The notes beneath the pieces are model-generated. The model made no database searches, had not been told where the DNA came from, and saw only the letters and a list, made by a program, of their open reading frames with translations. A program made the translations under genes and the position numbers. Of a stretch of 40,911 nt of DNA, positions 35,748 to 40,911 are shown in pieces; the stretch's first letter is position 1, and every line of letters begins with the position of its first letter. Origin of the DNA: Myxococcales bacterium (GTDB lineage Bacteria > Myxococcota_A > Polyangia > Haliangiales > Haliangiaceae); assembly GCA_005779305.1 (NCBI GenBank), contig SXJR01000052.1, positions 1 through 40,911 on the forward strand, given 5' to 3'.

Positions 35748-36646
35748 CGCTCCTGCTGGCGGGGCGTAGGTTCGCCGAGCTCGTCGGCCGGGCGCAGTAC
35801 GTTGAGGGGGACCACGAGGTAGCGGTGGCCGTTGGCGTGGGGCGCGGGCAGCCGGCCGGCGTCGACGTTGACCTGGACGCTCGGGAACAGGAGCCGCGGC
35901 GCGGGCAGGCTGGCGTCGCGGGCGCGGCGCAGCAACACGAAGGCCTCGCGGGTCGTGGTCGCCGACAGCTGCGGGTTCTTCGCCTTCGAGGCCCCGATCG
36001 TGGTCTGCCAGCGGACCTCGCGGCCGCCGGGCTGGTAGTCGTGCCCGACGAAGACCCGGGTGTCGTCGGGCAGCGCGTACAGCCGCTGCACCGAGTCGTA
36101 GAGCGCCTCGGCGCTGCCGCGCGGGAAGTCGCAGCGGCCGGTGCCGTAGTCCTCGGTGAACAGCGTGTCGCCGGTGAAGACGGCGTCGCCGATCTTGAGG
36201 CTCACGCAGGCCGGCGTGTGGCCGGGCGTCGCGATCACCTCGATCGTCAACGAACCCGCGCCCAGCATCTCGCCGTCGGCGAGCAGATGGTCGAACTGCG
36301 AACCGTCGGTGGCGAAGCTGGCCGGCAGGTCGAAGATGGGCCGGAACGTGGTCTGGACCTCGCGGATCCGCTCGCCGATCGCGATCCGCGCATCGAAGCG
36401 CCGGCGCAGGAGCTGGGAGCCCGAGAGGTGGTCGGCGTGGGCGTGGGTCTCCACCGCGTAGTGCAGGCGCAGCTGCTCACGCTGGAGGTAGGCGGTCACG
36501 CGATCCACGGACTCGGTCCAGGTCGTGCCGTTGGCCGGGTCGTAGTCGAGGACCGGATCGATCACGACCGCATCACGGCTGACCAGATCCGCGACCACGT
36601 AGGTCAGGGTCGAGGTGCGGGCGTCGTAGAAGGGTTCGATGTGCAT
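35744..36646 (-). CDS. Persulfide dioxygenase-like MBL enzyme (Blh type)
   Basis: A 300-residue metallo-beta-lactamase-fold protein. Metal motif T-H68-A-H70-A-D72-H73, then [12 protein letters not shown] and [27 protein letters not shown]. The DYGTxRCDFPxG block is typical of the Blh/PDO branch of persulfide dioxygenases that convert GSSH-type persulfides to sulfite. ATG 36646 has the Shine-Dalgarno GAGAGGA 11 bases before it. It lies 10 bases after the rhodanese gene; rhodanese, dioxygenase and the sulfite/thiosulfate carriers form a sulfur detoxification set. Confidence 0.87.
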   Translation of the reverse strand: MHIEPFYDARTSTLTYVVADLVSRDAVVIDPVLDYDPANGTTWTESVDRVTAYLQREQLRLHYAVETHAHADHLSGSQLLRRRFDARIAIGERIREVQTTFRPIFDLPASFATDGSQFDHLLADGEMLGAGSLTIEVIATPGHTPACVSLKIGDAVFTGDTLFTEDYGTGRCDFPRGSAEALYDSVQRLYALPDDTRVFVGHDYQPGGREVRWQTTIGASKAKNPQLSATTTREAFVLLRRARDASLPAPRLLFPSVQVNVDAGRLPAPHANGHRYLVVPLNVLRPADELGEPTPRQQER

Positions 36647-36656
36647 GGCGTTCCTC

Positions 36657-37016
36657 TCAGCGCTTCACGACCGGGAACCCGGCCGCGTTGTAGGCGAGCA
36701 TCCCGCCGGCGAGGTTCAGGACCTGGTGGAAGCCGGCGTCGACCAGGGTGCGCGCGGCGCTTCCCGAGCGCGCGCCCGAGCGGCAGACCAGCACGATGAC
36801 CTGGTCGCGCGGCCAGGACGCCGCGCGCGCCGCGACCGTCGAGAGCGGCGCCAGTTCGACGCCTGCGATGTGACCGAGTTCGCCGGTCAGCTCGTGCGGC
36901 TCGCGCACGTCGACGACACGCACGGTGCCCAGAGCTGACCGCAGCCCCTCGGGCGAGACGTCGCGATAGCCGGACGTGGTGGGCTTCGCGGAGGTGAAGA
37001 TCGCAGCGGTTTGCAT
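36657..37016 (-). CDS. Single-domain rhodanese
   Basis: A 119-residue sulfurtransferase with the active-site loop C78-R-S-G-A-R-S (VCRSGARSG) and the [10 protein letters not shown] entry. It carries sulfane sulfur on Cys78 and would pass it to glutathione, thiosulfate or a carrier. First gene of the minus-strand unit rhodanese-MBL-Usp, downstream of a sigma-54-like promoter (37049-37064). ATG 37016; the in-frame GTG further up (37037) lies at the predicted transcription start and is unlikely. Confidence 0.88.
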   Translation of the reverse strand: MQTAAIFTSAKPTTSGYRDVSPEGLRSALGTVRVVDVREPHELTGELGHIAGVELAPLSTVAARAASWPRDQVIVLVCRSGARSGSAARTLVDAGFHQVLNLAGGMLAYNAAGFPVVKR

Positions 37017-37048
37017 GGGGGCGCCTCGGGTGGACACACCGCCGGAGT

Positions 37049-37064
37049 TGCACGGGCGATGCCA
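37049..37064 (-). promoter_or_regulatory. Sigma-54 (-24/-12) promoter of the rhodanese unit
   Basis: On the minus strand TGGCATCGCCCGTGCA: TGGCA and TGCA with GG and GC exactly ten bases apart, as the sigma-54 consensus TGGCACG-N4-TTGCA requires. Transcription would start near 37038, about 22 bases before the ATG. The gene immediately upstream encodes a sigma-54 activator, which makes the match much more credible. Confidence 0.65.
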
Positions 37065-37080
37065 GCGCAGGACCCGTCAG

Positions 37081-37130
37081 GTTTCGCGGGCTACGGCCCC
37101 ACGTCCAGCGATGGCGAAACACCGTGAAAC
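37081..37130. promoter_or_regulatory. Candidate enhancer sites of the sigma-54 activator
   Basis: GTTTCGC (37081-37087), GCGAAAC (37114-37120) and GTGAAAC (37124-37130). The last two are direct repeats one helical turn apart; the first is inverted. They lie 16 to 66 bases upstream of the -24 element. The same GTGAAAC half-site recurs between the divergent TauE and PmpA-like genes. Confidence 0.5.
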
Positions 37131-37170
37131 AGCCGGTCCCGGCGTTCGGGTCTCGAACCGCTTCCGCGCG

Positions 37171-38520
37171 CTACGACGCGTCGAGGCCGTGGGCGCGCAT
37201 CCGCCGCCACAGCGTCACCCGGCTCCAGCCCAGCAGCTTGGCGGCGCGGTCGCGATTTCCGGCGGTGCGGGCCAGCGCGTCGCGGATCCGTCGCACCTCG
37301 GGCGTGAGCTCGGGATCGAGCACCGCCGCCTCGGCGACCACCGTCACCTCGGCACCGCCGGGGTCGGTGGCCGCGATCTCGGGCGGCAGGTGGCCGAGCT
37401 CGAGCACCGAACCCTCACCGATCGCGAAGGCGTAGGAGAGGGCGTTGCGCAGCTCGCGGACGTTGCCGAGCCACTCGTGACGCTCCATGGCCGCCTCGGC
37501 GGCGAGCGAGATGCTCTCGATCCGGCGCCGGCCGCGCTGGTTGAGCTCGTCGATGATCTTGCCGGCGATCAGCCGGACGTCGGCGGGGCGTTCGCGCAAG
37601 GGGGGCAAGCGGATCGGGATCACGCGCAGCCGGTACATCAGGTCGGCGCGGAAGCGACCGGCCGCGACCTCGGCGCGCAGGGCCCGGTGGGTGGCCGAGA
37701 CGACGCGGACGTCCACCGGCATCGGGTCGCGGCCGCCGACCGGCAGCACGGTCCGGGTCTCGATCACGCGCAGGAGCTTGGCCTGCAGCTCGAGCGGCAG
37801 CTCCGCGACCTCGTCGAGGAACAGGGGGCCGCCATCGGCGAGCTGGATGTGGCCGGGGGTGTCCTTGATCGCGCCGGTGAACGCGCCACGGACGTGCCCG
37901 AAGAGCTCGCTCTCGAGCAGGTTGGCCGGCAGCGCGGCGCAGTTGATGGCGCGGAAGGGGCCGGCGTGGCGTGGCGAGCGAGCGTGGAGCGCGTGCGCGA
38001 CCAGCTCCTTGCCCGAGCCGGTCTCGCCGCGGATCAGCACGGTGAAGTCCTCGGCGGCCACCTTCTCGATGATGCGGAACGCCTCCTTCATGCGGGGATC
38101 GCGGGTCCACAGCCCGTGGAACAGCTCGGGCGCGTCGTCGTCGCCGGCGACCGCGGCCACGAGCACGATCCACCCCTGGGTCGTGGCGCCGCCACCGAGC
38201 GGGATCGACCGTACCCGCACCTGCTCGCCACTGGCGTCGCCCGGCCTGCCGGGGCGCGGGATGACCGCCTGGAACCCGACGCCGCTCGCCAGCGCCTCGG
38301 CGAACGGACGCTTGGGCCGGTCACCACACAGGAGCGTCGCCGCCGAGCCTCCGAGCGGGACCTCGAAGCCGAGGACCTCGGCGGCGCCGTGTGAGGCGGC
38401 CCGGACCCGGAGCTGGTCGTCGAGCACCAGCACGGCGCCGACGAGCTCGTCGAGGGCCTGGGCGAAGAGCTCGCGATCGGGGTCGGCCGCGACCGTGCGA
38501 CGAGGGGCGCGAGGTTTCAT
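37171..38520 (-). CDS. Sigma-54-dependent activator (PAS, AAA+, Fis-type HTH)
   Basis: A 449-residue enhancer-binding protein. N-terminal PAS-like sensor (residues ~15-125: [28 protein letters not shown]) with a single Cys65; AAA+ core with Walker A GETGSGKE (165-172), the sigma-54 contact loop GAFTGA (212-217), Walker B LFLDEV, and R-finger region; Fis-type helix-turn-helix at the C terminus ([27 protein letters not shown]). Not a phospho-receiver. FisR, which senses polysulfide, uses three Cys in its sensor; here only one Cys is present, so sensing differs. It sits between the two gene sets it probably controls. ATG 38520. Confidence 0.9.
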   Translation of the reverse strand: MKPRAPRRTVAADPDRELFAQALDELVGAVLVLDDQLRVRAASHGAAEVLGFEVPLGGSAATLLCGDRPKRPFAEALASGVGFQAVIPRPGRPGDASGEQVRVRSIPLGGGATTQGWIVLVAAVAGDDDAPELFHGLWTRDPRMKEAFRIIEKVAAEDFTVLIRGETGSGKELVAHALHARSPRHAGPFRAINCAALPANLLESELFGHVRGAFTGAIKDTPGHIQLADGGPLFLDEVAELPLELQAKLLRVIETRTVLPVGGRDPMPVDVRVVSATHRALRAEVAAGRFRADLMYRLRVIPIRLPPLRERPADVRLIAGKIIDELNQRGRRRIESISLAAEAAMERHEWLGNVRELRNALSYAFAIGEGSVLELGHLPPEIAATDPGGAEVTVVAEAAVLDPELTPEVRRIRDALARTAGNRDRAAKLLGWSRVTLWRRMRAHGLDAS

Positions 38521-38559
38521 CGACGCTGACACTACACGCTGGGTGGCGCGCGGCGGCGC

Positions 38560-39318
38560 TCAGATCAGGCCGAGCTGCTTGCTCAGCACGAACGCCGCCA
38601 TGACCAGGACGAAGACGCCGAAGCCGCGGCGGAGGGTCTCCCCGGGGATGCGACCGACGAGGCGCCCGCCGATCAGGCTGCCGACCACCGCCGCCGCGGT
38701 GACGGCGAGCGTGATCGGCCAGTCGACGTCGACGTGGCCGAGGTGACCGGCGAGGCCCGCGAACGACTTCATCGTGATCACCACCAGCGAGGTGCCGACC
38801 GCGACCTCCATGGAGAGCCCACCCAGCAGCACCAGCGCGGGCACCACCAGGAAGCCGCCGCCGGCGCCGACCAGGCCGGTCACCGCGCCGACCACGCCGC
38901 CCTCGACGAGGACCTTGCCCACCGGCAGCTCGGCGGGGGTGGTCCGGGCGGCGCCCAGGGGCGCGCGCCGGCCGCGCAGCATGGCGACGGCGGTGGCGAT
39001 CATCATCCCGGCGAACAGGAGCATCAGCACGCCGCCCGGCACGAACGCGGCCACGCGCCCGCCGGCGAACGCGCCGACCATGCCGGCGGCGCCGAACAGG
39101 AGGCCGGTGCGCCAGCGGATCCGTCCGGCGCGGGCGTGGGCGATGGCCCCGGTCGCGCTGGTCACGCCGACCACGAACAGCGACGCGGCGATCGCCGCCT
39201 TGGTCTCCATGCCGATCGCGTAGGTCAGGATCGGCATCGTCATGATCGAGCCGCCGCCGCCCAGGAGGCCGAGCGAGACGCCGATCAGGATCGAGAGCGA
39301 GAGGGCGAGGACCAGCAT
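38560..39318 (-). CDS. TauE/SafE-family sulfite/organosulfonate exporter
   Basis: A 252-residue polytopic protein with the two family repeats: GVSLGLLGGGGSIMTMPIL near the N terminus and TGLVGAGGGFLVVPALVLLGG at mid-protein, separated by a cytoplasmic loop. Eight or so membrane helices. Family members export sulfite or sulfoacetate. In this context, removal of the sulfite formed by the dioxygenase is likely. ATG 39318, divergent from the PmpA-like gene; the stop is 39 bases from the activator start. Confidence 0.85.
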   Translation of the reverse strand: MLVLALSLSILIGVSLGLLGGGGSIMTMPILTYAIGMETKAAIAASLFVVGVTSATGAIAHARAGRIRWRTGLLFGAAGMVGAFAGGRVAAFVPGGVLMLLFAGMMIATAVAMLRGRRAPLGAARTTPAELPVGKVLVEGGVVGAVTGLVGAGGGFLVVPALVLLGGLSMEVAVGTSLVVITMKSFAGLAGHLGHVDVDWPITLAVTAAAVVGSLIGGRLVGRIPGETLRRGFGVFVLVMAAFVLSKQLGLI

Positions 39319-39330
39319 GGCCGTCACCTC

Positions 39331-39346
39331 TTCAAGCGCGGTGCCA
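39331..39346 (-). promoter_or_regulatory. Sigma-54-like promoter of the TauE gene
   Basis: Minus strand TGGCACCGCGCTTGAA: -24 half nearly perfect, -12 half TTGA instead of TTGC. The predicted start falls about 2 bases before ATG 39318, so transcripts would be almost leaderless; this weakens the call. Confidence 0.35.
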
Positions 39347-39383
39347 CCCGTAGCTGTGCGGATCCAGGCTCCCTCGCGCGGGC

Positions 39384-39426
39384 GTGAAACGTCGAGCAAC
39401 ACGCGGTCGCGGCCGGTTCGTTTCAG
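39384..39426. promoter_or_regulatory. Shared enhancer candidate: inverted GTGAAAC / GTTTCAG
   Basis: GTGAAAC (39384-39390) and GTTTCAG (39420-39426) face each other over 29 bases, between the divergent TauE and PmpA-like promoters. The half-site equals the one upstream of the rhodanese promoter, and the gap from GTTTCAG to the -24 box of the PmpA-like gene (48 bp) equals the gap in the rhodanese promoter (49 bp). Confidence 0.5.
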
Positions 39427-39474
39427 CACCACCCCGGCGGCGCCCGAACCCTGCGATTGCCGCGACGGTCAGCC

Positions 39475-39490
39475 TGGCCCGCGGACTGCA
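39475..39490 (+). promoter_or_regulatory. Sigma-54 (-24/-12) promoter of the PmpA-like gene
   Basis: TGGCCCGCGGACTGCA: TGGC-CG and TGCA with GG and GC ten bases apart, one mismatch in each half of the consensus. The predicted start (~39500) lies just before ATG 39504, giving a very short leader. Confidence 0.45.
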
Positions 39491-39503
39491 ACGGCTCGAC
39501 CTC

Positions 39504-39920
39504 ATGCCCAGCTCCTGGTTGTTCGCGCTCGCCGGCGGATCGATGATCGGCGCCGCCGGTGCGCTCCTGCTCCTGACCCATGGGCGGATCGCCGGCATCA
39601 GCGGTGTGCTCGGGTCGCTATTGCCGCCGACCGCCGTGCGCGATCGCGGGTGGAGGGTCGCGTTCCTCGGCGGCCTACTCGCCGCCGGTGTCGTCGCCGC
39701 GGCGTTCGCACCCGCCGCGGTCGGCGCATCGGTGCGTTCGCTGCCGCTGGTGATCGTGGCCGGCGCGATCGTCGGGTTCGGGACCCGGCTGGGCAGCGGC
39801 TGCACCAGCGGACACGGCGTGTGCGGCCTGTCGCGCTTCTCCCTGCGCTCGATGGTCGCGGTCGTGACGTTCATGACCACCGGCGCGATCACCGCGTGGC
39901 TCGCCGGAGGTTGGTCGTGA
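39504..39920 (+). CDS. YeeE/YedE-family transporter half, PmpA-like
   Basis: A 138-residue membrane protein with four helices, the first half of a YeeE/YedE fold. LLLLTHGRIAGISGVLG and R-L-G-S-G-C100-T-S-G-H-G-V-C107-G-L-S are the conserved cysteine-bearing motifs; in YeeE these cysteines relay thiosulfate through the membrane. ATG 39504. Stop overlaps the GTG of the second half by four bases, so both halves are made together and should pair into one channel. Confidence 0.88.
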   Translation: MPSSWLFALAGGSMIGAAGALLLLTHGRIAGISGVLGSLLPPTAVRDRGWRVAFLGGLLAAGVVAAAFAPAAVGASVRSLPLVIVAGAIVGFGTRLGSGCTSGHGVCGLSRFSLRSMVAVVTFMTTGAITAWLAGGWS

Positions 39921-40387
39921 CCGCGGTCGCCGACTGCGGCCTGCGCTGCCGGCTGCTGTCGATCGTCCTCGCCGTCGTGGCCGGCGGGCTGTTCGGCGCC
40001 GGCCTCCTGATCTCCGGGATGACCCAGCCGGCGCGGGTCATCGGCTTCCTCGATGTCACCCGCGGCTGGGATCCCAGCCTGGCTTTCGTCATGGGTGGTG
40101 CGGTCGTGGTGTACGCGCTCGCGTTTCGCTGGATCCGCCGGGATCGCCGCGATCCGTGGTTCGACGTCACCTTTCACCTGCCCACCCGCCGCGACCTCGA
40201 CGCGCCCTTGCTCGTCGGGGCCGCGCTGTTCGGCGTCGGCTGGGGCCTCGGCGGCCTCTGTCCGGGCCCCGGCCTGGTCGCTGCCGCCTCCGGCAGCATC
40301 ACCGGGCTGGCCTTCGCTGCGGCGATGATCGCCGGCATGTTCCTCCAGCACCTGTCGGCGCGGGTCAGGGCTGGCGGGTCAGCGTGA
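39917..40387 (+). CDS. YeeE/YedE-family transporter half, PmpB-like
   Basis: A 156-residue membrane protein forming the second half: GLFGAGLLISGMTQPARVIGFLD, then FVMGGAVVVYALAFRW, and VGWGLGGLC115-P-G-P-G with the third conserved cysteine motif. GTG 39917 overlaps the PmpA-like stop. The 3' end overlaps the convergent frameshifted gene by 23 bases. PmpA/PmpB pairs are linked to persulfide dioxygenases in other bacteria. Confidence 0.88.
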   Translation: MTAVADCGLRCRLLSIVLAVVAGGLFGAGLLISGMTQPARVIGFLDVTRGWDPSLAFVMGGAVVVYALAFRWIRRDRRDPWFDVTFHLPTRRDLDAPLLVGAALFGVGWGLGGLCPGPGLVAAASGSITGLAFAAAMIAGMFLQHLSARVRAGGSA

Positions 40388-40911
40388 GCGGGCCACCCGC
40401 GGTGGCGCAGTTCCAGATGTCCTCGCTCTCGTCGGTCTCGACCACCACCTGGATCTGGGCCTTGGTGACGGTGCCGGTGATCTTGTCGCCGGCGAAGGTG
40501 AGCCTGGCGTCGAGGGAGTAGGCCTCGGCGGTGAGCTCGAGCCTCACCCCGCAGCCGGTGCGGGTGACGGTCTCGCCCGGGCTCGGGTCATCTGACCCTT
40601 GACCGCGCCGGTCCTGGCGTCGAGCTCGAGGGCCAGCGCGACTTCGTCGGACGCCTCGCCGTGGAGCTTCGCGGTGAGCGTGCACGCCGATGGGTCGAGC
40701 GCGACCGCGGTGAGTGGCCCCTTGTCGACGCCGAGCATGCCCTGGCCCTCGGTGATCTCGCCCCTGGCGTCGGCGCCGGCACCGGTGATCGTGAAGCGCA
40801 GGAACCAGCCGTCGGCGCCGTTGGTGCGGAAGCGAATCCTGTAGTCGCCGGCGAGCACGCAGGCGGTAGCCCCCGTGCCCGAACCCGAGCCCGAACCCGA
40901 ACCCGAACCCG
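40365..40911 (-). pseudogene. Secreted protein gene with GS linker, frameshifted, 5' end outside the window
   Basis: Reading minus-strand from the window edge: (GS)5 linker, GTGATACVLAGDYRIRFRTNG, then GWFLRFTITGAG, TEGQGMLGVDKGPLTAV and LELDARTGAVKGQMT. At about 40585-40587 the frame is lost, and the sequence continues in another frame as PSPGETVTRTGCGVRLELTAEAY to the stop at 40365. Adding one base in the short G/C run joins the two into one smooth protein, so a one-base deletion or read error is likely. A Gly-Ser spacer after a presumed signal peptide suggests a lipoprotein like that at 9349. The fold looks like an all-beta sandwich; function unknown. Confidence 0.6.
40878..40911. repeat. 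CCCGAA hexanucleotide repeat coding for the GS linker
   Basis: Five near-perfect CCCGAR units plus a partial one run to the last base of the window. Slippage here could alter linker length in-frame, and the window ends inside it, as contigs often do at such repeats. Confidence 0.8.

Noticed and set aside
37171-38520. Activator taken as FisR itself
   Set aside because: FisR has a receiver-like sensor with three cysteines; here the sensor is PAS-like with one cysteine.

Overview
The window is about 70% GC and densely coded on both strands. It has many short secreted lipoproteins, two Hanks-type Ser/Thr kinases (one fused to an AAA/helical-repeat signalling ATPase), a sigma-54 enhancer-binding protein and frequent 4-base ATGA/GTGA gene overlaps. 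This suggests a chromosomal segment of a Myxococcota bacterium (Polyangia/Haliangiales-like). That assignment is inference from composition and gene style; there is no rRNA, and I saw no tRNA, CRISPR array, transposase or phage gene.

Layout. 1-330: two gene ends cut off against each other (a D-aminoacylase 3' end and a class II DAHP synthase 5' end), probably a rearrangement or assembly joint. 360-4510: zinc-ribbon membrane protein, divergent CobS-like protein, RNase Z-type MBL enzyme coupled to a lipoprotein, and a UbiB/ABC1 kinase-like protein. 4.9-9.9 kb: secreted alpha/beta-hydrolase, a VWA lipoprotein gene broken by an in-frame amber codon, an HD-domain protein and a Cys-rich repeat lipoprotein. 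10.0-12.3 kb: iron storage pair bfd-bfr, a small PDZ-like protein and a plant-type FabI. 12.5-16.5 kb: secreted hypothetical, a seven-unit kelch-like lipoprotein and a CxxCH lipoprotein. 16.6-19.27 kb: a solitary 890-residue AAA+ ATPase of visibly lower GC, whose 3' end overlaps the next, convergent gene. 19.2-22.7 kb (minus): kinase, JmjC/cupin_8 oxygenase, GNAT/FemAB-like acyltransferase and TVP38 membrane protein, the last three translationally coupled. 22.8-27 kb: pyrB-natA-natB and a lipoprotein. 27-29.4 kb (minus): two coupled phosphofructokinases with PPi-type motifs. 29.4-35 kb: EI24/CysZ-like protein, Rieske oxygenase, and the 1220-residue kinase-ATPase.

35.0-40.4 kb is a sulfur (persulfide/thiosulfate/sulfite) module: universal stress protein, Blh-type persulfide dioxygenase-like MBL enzyme, rhodanese, a sigma-54 activator, a TauE/SafE exporter and a split YeeE/YedE transporter (PmpA/PmpB-like). 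Its gene content resembles the BigR operons of proteobacteria, but the ArsR-type repressor is replaced by a sigma-54 activator. Three promoter regions in the module carry -24/-12-like elements, and two of these regions carry repeated (G)TGAAAC half-sites about 48-49 bp upstream, which predicts a local sigma-54 regulon.

The right edge ends inside a GS-linker hexanucleotide repeat of a frameshifted lipoprotein gene. The most promising less-described items are the sigma-54 sulfur module, the lone AAA+ gene, and the kinase/JmjC/acyltransferase/TVP38 cluster.
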